Shown here: positions 32,081-42,793 of the stretch, piece after piece
Position numbering within the stretch: the stretch's first letter is position 1
How the letters are laid out: each line of letters begins with the position of its first letter
Assembly: GCA_019279435.1 (NCBI GenBank)
Contig: JAAALK010000086.1
Coordinates: forward strand, 1,426,001 to 1,490,000
Direction of reading: 5' to 3'
Source: Zizania palustris
Taxonomy: Eukaryota > Streptophyta > Magnoliopsida > Poales > Poaceae
DNA length: 64,000 nt
Program-made: the position numbers and the translations under genes
Notes under the pieces: generated by a model
What the model saw: the letters and a program-made list of their open reading frames with translations, nothing else
What the model was told of the DNA's origin: nothing
Databases searched by the model: none

Positions 32081-32880
32081 CCATGACCACCTTGACAACA
32101 ACGATGCTGCTGAGCTGGCTGCCCAGCTTGATGCTGCCCAGAGGCCCAAATTGTGGTCTCTGCAAGAAGACAGCAACCAATCACCATTGTTTATCAACGC
32201 AAGCACCGTCGCATCGCATAGGGATCACCTCTAGCCAACCCAGGGCAACAAGAAACTGTAAGAATTCCCAGGGCTTTCGTTTTAATGAAGTGGACATTCA
32301 TAGCAGCAAGAGGCAGGACACCATACAGCACACGCACCAAGGGAGCTTGAACCAGGCGAATAATGATCACTTGAACTCTAAGGGTATGCCTCCCTGCCAA
32401 GTCTATAGGACGTCATTAATTTCTCAAAAACTGGCTCACTCTGTCCCTGTCTCTCGATTATTCAAATTCAGCACACTGCTACGCAGTTATTTTGCATTAA
32501 TGCAGATCTAGTGGCTGACGCCAACTTACTCCGAGAGAATACTCCCCTGAGGCAAATATGGTACCTGATGCTGCTCCAACAAACAATTATCAACAGAATG
32601 TCTAAATTGCAACTACATCAAGTTATTCTACTGTTTAACTACCAGTCTATCAGCCTGTTCAGTATGTGTGGCTTTCAAACTTTTGTTGGGTTTTTGTCTG
32701 ATAGTCTGTTGAAACCTTGCCTTTATTTGGTCGCCCTAACAGATCAAAATGCGACCCTACATATTTGCACTGCCTTAATCTGTTTCCTGCTAAATTTGTC
32801 TGGTTGCTCCTTGTTGCATGCCCCAGCTATGCTAGGTGCTCATCTCCTATTTGACTTTCAGTCCTACCGTGGGTTCTTTC
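32081..32880. other. Unassigned 800-bp segment
   Basis: One plus frame begins HDHLDNNDAAELAAQLDAAQ and continues for about 45 codons before stops. I do not recognise it. It may be LINE-2 ORF1 remnant beyond the hAT insertion, or sequence brought in with copia C. Otherwise nothing supportable. Confidence 0.3.
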
Positions 32881-35800
32881 AAAGATTGGTTAACCCTCAA
32901 TTGGTTTACTTAGTAACAAGGCCATCTTTTCAACCTTCTACGCTCGATGGCGAGAATCCGTTCTTCTGGTCATCGGTAAATACTCCCTGGAAAACCATGT
33001 TCTCTTTGATGTTGTTGCGCCCCTTTCTCCTGATTGGGTGTGCATGAACTGTGTCGTCCGCACATGGCTTCTCGACGCCATCACCAACGACATCGCCGAC
33101 ACCATCTCTCAGCGTGGTGCTACTGCTCGAGTTACTTGGTTGGCCATTGAGTCCCAGTTTCTCGGCAATCGTACCACTCGAACCCTCTACGCCGATCAGG
33201 AGTTCCGGGCCTTTCATTAGGGTGATCTCTCCATCACTGATTACTGTCGCCGCTACCAGCGCATGGCCGAGGACCTTCGCGATCTTGGAGAACCCATCTC
33301 TGATCGTACTCTCGTCCTCAACGTCATTCGCTACCTCAACGAACGCTTCACTGCCATTGGACTTCATCTTCGCCGCAGCAACCCATTCCCCTCCTTCCTG
33401 CAAGTTCGTGATGATTTGCGGTTGGAGGAACTCACCATGGCTAAGGCTGCTCCTGCCACAGCTCTTACTATTGCAGGCAGCAGTACCACTACACCATCAG
33501 ACCCTTCCCCGTCAACAGATGCTTCTCGACCCCGCCGTCTCAGCCCAGCACCACTACACCACTTCTGGAAATTCCAGTAGTGGCTCTGAAGGCCACCAAC
33601 AGTAACGAAGCAAGCGGGGCAAACGCGGTGGTCGTAGTGGCAACGAGGGCCACGGTGGTCACAGCGGCGGGCTAGTGGAGTTACCGTACAGTCTTCTTCT
33701 GCTGCTTAGCCCAGTTTTTACAACCCATGGTCTGGATCAATTCATCTTTGGCCTAGCACACAGTCTCCACCACCGTGTCCTCTCTGTCTCCACCACCGTG
33801 TCCTCTCTCTGGATCACCCAGGCCACCCCATGCTCTTCTTGGGGCTGGACCGCACGGGCAATGGCCTGGTCAGTGGGGATTTCTTCCTCCTGCCACTCCA
33901 TACTCTTCTCCTGTTGCTGGATGGGATCAACAGGCTCTTGTAGCTCAGTTTCAAACCATGTCCCTTCAGCAGCCACCTCAACAGGAGTGGTATTTTGACT
34001 TCGGTGCCACGAATCATATGACTTCTGATACTGGTATCCTTTCACATCTCTTTCCTTCATCTTGTCATTCTCCTTCTACAATTGTTGTCGGTAACGGGAA
34101 TCTAATTCTGGTTACCTCTACTAGCTATACCTATCTTCCACATAATCTTCACCTTAATAATGTTCTTGTTTCTCCAAACATTATTAAGGATCTTATTGTT
34201 GTTCGCTAGTTTACCACTGACAACAATGACAACAATTGTTCTGTGGAGTTTGACCCTTTTGGTTGTTCTGTGAAGGATCTACCTACTCGAAAGGAACTCA
34301 TCAGATGTGACAGCATCGGACCACTTTAGCCCTTGCGGTTTCTGGCTTTTGCATTTCATGTGTCTTCCTCATCTTCGCTTTGGCATCAGCGTCTTGGACA
34401 CCCCGGCCATGACATTATGACTTCTCTAGCTAACTCTTCCGCTATCTCTTACAATAAAAGTATAAGAGAGTCTCTGTCATGCTTGTCAGCTAGGTCGTCA
34501 TACTTGTTTACCTTTTCATGCATCGACTTCACGTGCTACACACCCTTTTTCAGCTAATACATTGTGATCTTTGAACATCCCCTGTTGTTAGTGTCTCTGG
34601 TCACAAGTATAATCTTGTTATCCTTGACGATTGTTCTCACTACCTTTGGACTTTTCCATTACGTTTGAAATCTGACACTTTTCAAACCATCTCTCATTTC
34701 CTTGCTTATGTCCATACACAATTTGGGGTGTCCATTCAGGGAGTATAGTGCGATAACGGTCGCGAGTTTGACAACTCCACTCGCACATTTTTCCTGTCCT
34801 GTGGCATTCATCTTCGTATGTCATGTCCCTACACCTCAGCCCAAAACGGTAAAGCTGAGCACATTATTCGCACGATCAATAATGTCATTCGCTCACTTTT
34901 GTTTCAGGCCAACATTCCTCCCACTTTTTGGGCAGCAACACTCACTACAGCCACATATCTCCTAAACATTCTACCCACCAAAAGACTTGGTCTTTCCACT
35001 CCTCACTTCACTCTCCTTGGTTCTCACCCTTCATATGACCATCTTCGTGTTTTTGGTTGCAAATGCTATCCTAGTATTTCAGCCACAGCTATTCACAAAC
35101 TAGCTCCCTGATCCTCCTTGTGTGTCTTTCTTGGCTATTCTCCTCATCACAAAGGATATATTTGCCTTGATCATCACACAAATCGGGTCATTATATCACA
35201 TCATGTGGTCTTTGATGAATCCTCTTTTTTGTTTTCTGAGGACAAATCTCCGCCCTCAGCCACAACATTTGATTTTTTGTAGGATGACACTAACCCACTA
35301 ACAGCTCCTCAGATGTTATCCCCATCTTTGCCTCTTACAAGACCTCTGGCTTCTACTCTAGGGGCTCAGGATTCCCCTACCACACCCAGTTTTACCCCTG
35401 GCATTCTGACTTCCAAGCCATCAGGAGCCACACCGGTTCCAGAACCGGCTCATGTTGTTCTGCCAACCGCCCCGTCCACAGGCCGTTATCGCGGTTTCGT
35501 CTACTCCAGGCGCACGGCTCCACCACCAGCACCGGCCTCTTCACCACCTGCTCCAACACTGTCATCCTCCTCGACAACAGACTCTTCTATGCATCTTCCA
35601 CAAGGTGCTATACTTGTTCCACCTGTGATCAATAAGCGTGGCATGATCACACGTGGAAAGTGTGGTTTTCGTCAGCCCACACTGTTTGAGGCAGCCCAAT
35701 TATCCCTTGTTCCTCGGAGCTATCATACTGCATTGGCTGATTCCAATTGGCGTGCTGCCGTGGAGGTTGAGTATTCAGCACTCCTGTCCAACCACACTTG

Positions 35801-37252
35801 GGATCTTCTTCCTCGACCACGCCTCAGTCCAATGTGGTGACAGGGAAATGGGTGTTCAAACACAAATTCAATGCAGATGGTTCTTTTGAACACTACAAGG
35901 CTCGTTGGGTACTTCGTGGTTTCACTCAAAGATCTGGTGTTGATTTTGCCGAGTCTTTCAGTCCTGTTGTCAAGCCTGCTACTGTTCGGACAGTTCTCTC
36001 CTTAGTTGTCTCTAGATCCTGGCCAATTCATCAGCTGGATGTCAACAATGCCTTCCTCCATGGCACCTTGACAGAGACAGTTTATTGTGTTCAGCCCTCG
36101 GGATTTGAGGATTCTACTCATCCTGACTATGTGTGTCGGCTCAACCGCTCTCTCTATGGCTTGAAGCAAGCACCCCGTGCATGGTATGATCGATTTGCCT
36201 CCCATCTTCTGCATCTTGGGTTCAAGGAGGCCAAATCTGACACATCACTATTTGTCTATCACAATGGAGCTGACACTGCCTATCTTCTTCTTTACGTGAT
36301 GACATTGTTCTGACAGTTTCCTCCATGGTTTTCCTGCGTCGCATTATTGATGTTCTTCAACAGGAATTTTCCATGAAGGACTTGGGACAACTTCATCATT
36401 TTTTAGGCATGCATGTTCAGCATACTGGGTCTGGTCTTTTTATCTCACAACGACAGTATATGCTTGAGATTCTTGAGTGTGCTGATATGGTCGATTGCAA
36501 ACCATGATCCACACCAGTTGATGTGAATCCAAAGCTTTCTACCGATGGTGCTCCCATACCCGACCCAACTGATTTCTGCAGTCCTGCCAGGGCTCTTCAG
36601 TATCTGACTTTCACCTGGCCAGATATCTCTTACGCATTTCAGCAAGTCTGTCTCCATATGCATGATCCACGGGAGCCTCATCTTGCTACTCTTAAACGCT
36701 TCTGCGTTATGTTCGCGACACCCTCCATATGGGCATGTTTGTGCGTCCCTCTGCTTTATCTGACCTAGTTGTCTACTTTGATGTTGATTGGGCTGGTTGT
36801 CATGACACTCGCCGCTCCACCTCTGGTTATGTGCGGTCTTTCTTAGGGACAATCTGATCTCATGGTCCTCCAAGCGTCAGAATATAGTCTCCCATTCCAG
36901 TGCTGAGGACGAGTATCGCGCGGTAGCCAATGTCGTTGCTAAAGATACTTGGCTTCGTCAACTTCTGTCTAAGCTGCACACTCCTCTGCGCCAGACAACC
37001 TTGGTATATTACGACAATATCAGCACCATCTACATGTCCTCCAATCCTGTTCAGCATCAATGCACCAAACATGTGGAGATTGATTTACATTTTGTTCGGG
37101 AGCATGTTGCTCTTAGTGATGTCCGGGTACTTCATGTTTCGTCGACATCTCAGTTTGTTGATATCTTCACCAAGGGTCTTCCTTCATCTGTCTTCACTGA
37201 GTTTAGGTCCAGTCTGAACATCGGTTTCACTGATGATTCGACTGCGAAGGCG
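32881..37252 (+). pseudogene. Copia C gag-pol, heavily decayed
   Basis: 5'-truncated Ty1/copia coding region. Gag starts mid-domain (GKYSLENHVLF, then CMNCVVRTWLLDAITNDI and GDLSITDYCRRYQRMAEDL). Protease region FDFGATNHMT lies near 33998, a changed form of the usual D-T-G triad. GAG-pre-integrase LWHQRLGHPG (34378) and integrase follow, with a stop inside the VQCDN-type motif near 34746 and MSCPYTSAQNGKAEHI. RT pieces are KWVFKHKFN, LDVNNAFLHG (36038) and a shifted YV-D box near 36290. RNase H is AEDEYRAVA-like near 36905. At least eight stops or shifts. Confidence 0.8.
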
Positions 37253-37440
37253 TGTTAGACATTACTGTGTCTTGTAATGTACTATGCCAGTTGGCATGTC
37301 CACCAACTTGCTTGGCTTCCATGTCTGGGATTCTGTTAGTGTCTTTCTTGCCCTCCAAGTTTAGTATTCTGTTAGAGTCTCAGGGCTATATAATTGTATC
37401 CTGATTCTCATCTCTAATACAAGAAACATATTCTCTAACA
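37253..37440 (+). repeat. Copia C 3' LTR
   Basis: 188 bp from TGTTAGACATTACTG to TTCTCTAACA, following the RNase H end. No matching 5' LTR was found upstream of the gag fragment, so the element lost its 5' end. Confidence 0.7.
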
Positions 37441-38284
37441 CTATTGAAGCAACTTGATAAACTCTATGACAATCGTGACACCCCTTGGATCACTCTCATT
37501 CAAGAGACTTATTACAATCAAGGTGATGTTCCACACTTTACCTCCCTGAAAGGATCCCTTGGTACCGCTCTATCCTCCGGCTTGCTGATTCGTTCTAGAC
37601 AATTGCTAAATCCAAGGTGGACAATGGGACCTCTATCTCCCTCTAGTTGGATCTCTAGAACAAACGTCTTTTGGGAGCCTCCTTTCCTCACATGTTCTCC
37701 TTCACCAAAAACAAGAAAATCTCGATATTCAACTTCTACCAACGAGTTGACATGGTCTCCTAGTTTCACCTGCCTCTATCTCAGGAAGCACTCCAGGAAT
37801 ACCAACATTTTAGGGCCATCGTTCAAGACCTCAACTTGGAGCCATCTGTCAGTGACTCTTGGTCCTACATTTGGGGATCGCCAGTTTACAGTTCGAAGAA
37901 CTTTTACAACATCCCATTCAATAACGTGTTCCCTCATCAGAGTATTAAGAAGCTTTGGTGTTGTAAATGCTCCAACAAGTTGAAGATCTTCTAGCTCCTC
38001 ATCCATGACAGACTCAACACAAGGAATATGTTGTGACGCAAGAACTACCACCTTGACAACTACACTTGCCTTGACAACTACACTTGCGTCCTCTGCACAA
38101 ATTTGGTTGAAGAGACCACACCTCACCTCTTCTTTAATTGCCGCTTCAGTTCGTCCTGCTAGCCCCTTCTTGGCTTATCATGGGACTACGCCATGCTCCT
38201 CAATGATTTGGTCATTCGCCCCTCCACAACGCTTCCCAAGACTTTATTAATGGAAGTCCTTATCATTGGATCCTGGTCTCTGTG
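37441..38284 (+). pseudogene. LINE-2 ORF2 C-terminal region
   Basis: Matches the part of LINE-1 ORF2 after the RT: DTPWITLIQETYYNQGDVPHF corresponds to DSPWVKLIRLDLASSPLPPHL in LINE-1 (18570). Later DSWSYIWGSPVYSS and CKCSNKLKIF parallel the zinc-binding region. The frame is broken repeatedly. It begins directly at the end of the copia C LTR, with no duplication visible because copia C lacks its left end. Confidence 0.7.
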
Positions 38285-38704
38285 TGTCATGGCCTAGGAT
38301 CATGGATCAGAGGGCCTGGACCGCCTGTGAACAGTACCACCGGTACTGTGGCAGCAGGTCCGACCAAAGAAAGAAACATAATCTCGAAAATCAGGAGATT
38401 TGGCTAGAGAAGAAAATAGGTCCAAGGAGATCAGATAAGTATCAATTAGATATAGATTTGATTAGCAAGGAGATCATATATCTACCAATTAAATAGATTT
38501 GATTAGCTCTTAAGTTAGCAAGTTAGGATTTAGTTTGATATTTCCATTGTTAAAGTGGTTGGTCCTGTGTCTATATAAACAGGGCTCCGATAGGATTTTA
38601 GGGGTCGAGTATTCAGTTTAGGCATAGTCTCCTTGTATCCCTGCCTCCTTGTCGCGTCGCCACAACGCCACCGCCGCGGCGGCGACGAGGTCCAAGCCCT
38701 CGAC
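38285..38704. mobile_element. Possible solo LTR or short insertion in LINE-2
   Basis: About 420 bp that interrupts LINE-2 ORF2 after GSWSL. It holds a TATA-like TCTATATAAAC at about 38570 and a GC-rich stretch (GCCACCGCCGCGGCGGCGACG) near its end, and may run from TGTGTGTCATGG to CCCTCGACCA. No clear target duplication, so the class is uncertain. Confidence 0.35.
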
Positions 38705-39079
38705 CAACTACCCTTTTATATAATTTCAGAAGATTAGTTCCTCCCAATTCTGTGGAAATCCCTGCCAGTGACATTGTGACTTTTTGCAACAAAGTGATCT
38801 TTAAAACTCAAGGCCTTCTACCACGAGCTAGTTGGCTACCTTCAAACATGAGCTTTCCAAACAATATAATTGTTTCCCAACTGTAACAAAAGAAGTCATT
38901 GTCTCCTGGCTTCAAGCGTTGTAACTCCCCTGTTGTAACTCCCCTCCTGTCATCCTCCCCCTCCCTCCCGTGCCTCTTATTTGTCTCTCTCGGTTGGTTT
39001 CATTTGTAGTGTGACTTGTGTTTTTTATATATATAAAACCTTAGTAGGAGCCTCTCCTGCTGGTTTTACCTCAAAAAAA
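38705..39079 (+). other. LINE-2 3' end
   Basis: Remnant of the ORF2 tail (VIVSWLQAL, about 38905), then a CTCCCC-rich 3' UTR, TAGTAGGAGCCTCTCCTGCTGG and a short A-run. Same end as LINE-1 and LINE-3. Confidence 0.7.
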
Positions 39080-39451
39080 TTGAAGGGTGAGAATTGAACC
39101 ACCAAAATGAAACAGAACAAATGAAATCTAACCGCAGAGTTTCCCTGTTTTTTCGGACAAATAAATAATGAAACAAAACACTTCCAATATAAGCAGTAGA
39201 GGGGCCTTTATTGATTCAGAAATGATAGTTCAACTTGTTAATAGAACATAACATACAAGGATAAACAAAACACATATCAAGGTTAAATGCTGCTCTTCAT
39301 TATAAGGCGAGGATGCCAAAAATTGAGAAATGGTAGGTGTCCAATCCATCCATAAAATTTGAGGCATAATTTGATATCCTGTGTGATTTGGATAACATTG
39401 AATTGCACTTATGACAATGAAATTCAGAAGGACACTGGGTAATAAACTTAC

Positions 39452-39772
39452 GTTTGCAATTTCAGGTGGCAAAGGTGGAAGAATTCTAAATGATTTGGTC
39501 CGATTGTCAAGCTTAAACCTATTCTGTGATGGCACTAACAGAGGAATTATCTGCTTAGTAGCTACAGCTGGCTTTTGTGCAGACGTTGCAGATGATTTTG
39601 GGGAAGATAGAGCCAGCTCTCCAGATGTTCTCTTTTCCAGTGTACCAGCGAAATCTTGAGGCCGTACTGTCCTGGTGTTTATGGACCTTGCATCTGTAAC
39701 TCTCTGTATATCATTAGAAGCGACTTCTTTTCCACCAGCCTCTGCCTGTTTGGCTGAATTTGCTAAACCTTT
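39452..39772 (-). CDS. RNA-binding CCCH/RRM protein, exon with start of RRM2
   Basis: Third visible exon, 107 codons, phase 0 at both ends. Acceptor ATTTTGCAG|AAAGGT and donor AAC|GTAAGT are both canonical. It encodes KGLANSAKQAEAGG, a Ser/Thr-rich linker and then KLDNRTKSFRILPPLPPEIAN, the first beta strand of the second RRM. The RRM is completed only by the exon at 20646-20125. Confidence 0.87.
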
Positions 39773-39911
39773 CTGCAAAATAGTTTACTTATTAGAAACA
39801 AGAAATCACAACAGCAAAAAAAAATGTAGCAGACAAGGAAAAATTAGTGGTACACTGGCAATGTGAGTAATATAATTAACAATAATGAATAAATCATGGA
39901 AAATAGCATAC

Positions 39912-41066
39912 ATGCTTTGCCAGTCTCTCTAACTGGCGGCGGAATTCATCACGCTTCTGAGCTAAGATCTCCTGCTTTTTACGAAGTTCTTCCAAGAGTT
40001 CAAGGCTTTCTTGCCTTTTGGGGTCAGGAGGTACTGATTTTACACTATTTGCAGGTGGCGTTTTAGGACCTGTACCAGGAGCTGATGCTTCAGCAGAACA
40101 TCCCGAACCAGCCCTTGGAGTTACAGATTGAATATCTTCCTTGCCTCTGTTGGAAGAAGATGGTTGAGGTGGGGCAGAATTGGCCAGTGGAGAGGACATA
40201 TGGGAAGATTTTGCTGGGATTCTACCCTCTCCTACATCAGGTATCCTATCTCTGTTGGCCCACCATAGCTTTATAAAGCGGTTGCCCATTACAGCGTCTG
40301 GAGCTTTAAGGGCAGCTTCAGCTTCTTCCCTTTTATAGAATTGGATGAAAGCCTTTTCACTGTTCGATGGAATGTATATATCTATCACTTGTCCAAATTT
40401 CTGGAAGTGCGAAAGAAGGGCCTCCCATTTATTGCTTTCTGGGGGAATGCCATGTACGTATAACGTGCGAGATGCTTTATGAGAAACCTGGTTACTTTGC
40501 CGGCCTGTATCTCCGAATATTCTCAAGTTGAATTGACCATTAGTGTCTTTAGCAGAAGCAGGCTTTACTTGGACAGTGCTAGGAATCATCTCATCATAAC
40601 TTTCATTTCTTTTGTTTCCAGTGGCACTTGTTGAAGTAGTATTAGCTGTCTTGTCAGGCCCTGATTTTTTTGATGCTATTCGGCCCCAAACAGAAGACTT
40701 TGAGTTCTGTGAACCATCAGCTACAAAAACCTTGTTTCCCTGCTCCCGCCCTGTTTCATAGCCCGAGGATTCAGCATTCCATACTCCATCATTAGTATGT
40801 GCAAAACTAGCACAAGATGCATCAGGGTGCTCATTGTTCCAGAGAGGCTGATCAGGATCATATACATCAGCATCAGAAACATCTAAAGCAGCGGTTCCAC
40901 TTAGCTTCAGTACACCATTTGTCACACCAGATTTGATATCTTTTGCAAGAACACTTTTACTGCTTCCAAGGCTTGATTTGTTAACAGGGGCAGTTCCTGC
41001 TTCATTTTGGATTCCCAAACCTTGACAATTTGGAGCTGAGACAGGAAGATTGAACTGTGATAGACT
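39912..41066 (-). CDS. RNA-binding CCCH/RRM protein, exon with RRM1 and coiled coil
   Basis: Second visible exon, 385 codons, phase 0, acceptor TTTGCAG|AGT and donor CAT|GTATGC. It begins SLSQFNLPVS, a motif that directly follows the CCCH finger in plant C3H41-type proteins. Further on are DVYDPDQPLWNN, then a full RRM (RTLYVHGIPPESNKWEALL with RNP2 LYVHGI, RNP1 KAFIQFYK, ending MGNRFIKLWWANRDRIPD) and a coiled coil rich in Glu/Lys/Leu (LELLEELRKKQEILAQKRDE). RRM plus coiled coil in this order matches the RBM26/27 family, which in animals works in nuclear poly(A) RNA decay. That role is only inferred here. Confidence 0.9.
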
Positions 41067-41598
41067 CTGCAAAGTATTTTAAGTAATTGCTCTATTAAAC
41101 CTCAATGTTTTGAGTTTTGACCTGACAAAAAAGTGCTATCTAGCAGAACATGACCAAAGGAACCATGCCTCATAATGCATAAGCATGGTATATCAAAGCT
41201 ATTTTTTAGCTAACTGAAGTTAAAGAATAATCATAAAACATATGAAGCACCAAAAATAAAACAAAAGCATGGTATGGTTAAATCATATTATCACATAGAT
41301 TCTGGAAAAGATGTTGCGAAGAACATTTAATAGAAGCTCAGATCATCAGCGATAAAATTGCACATACAGAGCACCTTTTAAGACTACAATGATGTAAGTG
41401 CAACAAGGGCATTCATGACTAAAAATGTGAAACAATAGACTAGCCTGGATTCATAGTTGCATAAATCTCACACTCTCACACAACATCTTAGAATGATATG
41501 ATGGAAGTTGGTAACACAAAGAAATGATGAAAAAGAACAATACTGAACATACAACATAGAATGCAGAAAGGTATCTGAGATCAAGGAAATGTATGAAC

Positions 41599-42390
41599 CT
41601 GCATGTCTTCAACGACAATTCTATTGAGACCATGTTCCATGGGGCACATATCCCCTCTCAAGCAAAATCCACGCTCCTCGAAGTCTCTACAACGCTGACG
41701 AGGCATGCCAAGATCAATTAAAGGAGATATTGTAGGCTGGATAGGGCCCTGCATGGAAAGTGGGTGAATTGGATCCAACATTCCATTAGGCATTCCAGGA
41801 ATAAATCCATATGGACCCCAGGAACCATTTTGCGCACTGCCTCCACTCGGCAATGCAGTACCCATAAATAAGCTAGGATGTGTTGGTGGTCCTTGTGAGG
41901 CCATCTGTGATGCAAAGTCAATCATGTCAAGCGTGTTAAATTTTGGGTCATGCTGAGTCCAGGGTGCACCATTACGTCCTCTTCCCCGAGTCATGTGAGG
42001 GCGAGCAGCCACAGAAGCTGATGAATCAGAACAGAAGGATTGGTTCACTCTAGGTGCCCGATTGTGAGCCCCTACTCCAGGGCGCCTCTTGAATTTTGGC
42101 AAGAAATCTTTCTGTGCTTCCCCTTGTAAATCAGCTCCGCCGGAAACCTTCTGCCTTTTTGTCAAAGGCCCCCCTAGAGATTGCTCAGTATTCTCATCAT
42201 AAGATTGAGCTCTAGCATCCCGTCTCCGGTGCTTGTGATTACGATCATTGTCATCATCATCACTAATTTCAAAGTCTTCATTATCTGTAGTATCGTCAGA
42301 ATTTGTGGAATTATTTTCATCCTTTGGTGAAGGAACTTCTATTTTTTCAGCATCCAATGCAGGAGATGAAGATTCCTTGAGCATCTTCAT
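41599..42390 (-). CDS. RNA-binding CCCH/RRM protein, exon with CCCH finger
   Basis: 264 codons from the ATG at 42390 to donor CAG|GTTCAT. It encodes MKMLKESSSPALD, an acidic stretch (EISDDDDNDRN) with basic HKHRRRD, a Gly/Arg patch (TRGRGRNG), and a CCCH zinc finger CRDFEERGFCLRGDMCPMEH, a C-x8-C-x5-C-x3-H pattern, followed by LNRIVVEDMQ. Joined to the next three exons it gives 929 codons with no stop. Start choice: an in-frame TAA lies 37-39 bases upstream, so either this ATG is the start or the TAA is a nonsense change (see 42391-42474). Confidence 0.87.
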
Positions 42391-42474
42391 GGTTAGGAAT
42401 CCCACAGCAAACTCTGCATCTAGATTTTACTCACTGTCTTGATCATCCTCGAGACACATATTGTAGATCCACTC
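42391..42474 (-). pseudogene. Upstream part of the CCCH exon, with in-frame TAA
   Basis: After an acceptor-like ACAATAG|GAG, the minus strand reads EWIYNMCLEDDQDSE, a TAA at 42429-42427, then NLDAEFAVGFLT running in frame into the ATG at 42390. The sequence on both sides looks coding. A donor-like ACA|GTGAGT overlaps the TAA, but splicing from there to the continuation would need an impossible intron of about 20 bp. So this is either 5' UTR or a nonsense mutation that truncates a longer protein. Confidence 0.5.
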
Positions 42475-42685
42475 CTATTGTCAATATAATACATATAGCA
42501 GTAAATAAATAATGATTATTGAGCAACAGAAACTAATGACAATCACGTAGATGGACAAAAAGGACTAAAAAGCAATATAGCATGATAAAGTAATGTACTA
42601 ATATAGCATGATAAATGGCGAAAGGAAGTATCCACGCAGTGTTCCTTTTCCCTTTCAAATACTAATAGCCCAGGAAGAAAGCAGT

Positions 42686-42690
42686 ATGAC
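42686..42690. repeat. Left target duplication of copia F
   Basis: ATGAC at 42686-42690 and 60015-60019 flank the two copia F LTRs, 17.3 kb apart. Confidence 0.9.
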
Positions 42691-42793
42691 TGAAAGAGAT
42701 TGTATTCCTCACCCAACCCTGGAAGAGTGGGTGGATAATAATAGTAGCCTACAAGGGCCATACATGGGCCAGACACACACACACACTCTAACA
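42691..42793 (-). repeat. Copia F 3' LTR, 103 bp
   Basis: Very short LTR. It is followed on the plus strand by CCCCCCGCAG, the complement of the polypurine tract. Confidence 0.88.

Larger units (their letters stand above)
28035..39079 (+). mobile_element. LINE-2: decayed L1-type LINE split by a hAT gene and a copia
   Basis: The 9-bp repeat TTGAAGGGT at 28026-28034 and 39080-39088 brackets an element that begins with a 5' UTR and ORF1 start like LINE-1 and ends in TAGGAGCCTCTCCTGCTGG plus poly-A. In between lie an ORF1 fragment (28201), hAT transposase (29691-31514), copia C (about 32881-37440) and the ORF2 C-terminal region (37441 onward). The ORF2 endonuclease and RT are missing, so material was lost as well as inserted. 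Many stops show that it is older than LINE-1. Confidence 0.78.
20647..39451 (-). other. 18.8-kb host-gene intron filled with transposons
   Basis: Donor AAC|GTAAGT (exon end 39452) and acceptor TTACAG|GAA (exon start 20646) define an intron of 18,805 bp. It contains the MITE at 21219-22116, copia B at 22149-27842 and the LINE-2 nest at 28035-39079, together about 17.6 kb or 94%. Leftover intron sequence (20647-21218, 22117-22148, 27843-28034, 39080-39451) is about 1.1 kb and AT-rich, the likely ancestral intron. Both flanking exons are in phase 0 and open, so splicing across the intron would restore one complete RRM. Confidence 0.82.

Noticed and set aside
37444..37983. Plus-strand 179-codon open frame after copia C
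   Set aside because: Only its start (about 40 codons) matches LINE ORF2; the rest is out of frame with the recognisable LINE segments, so it is not a separate gene.
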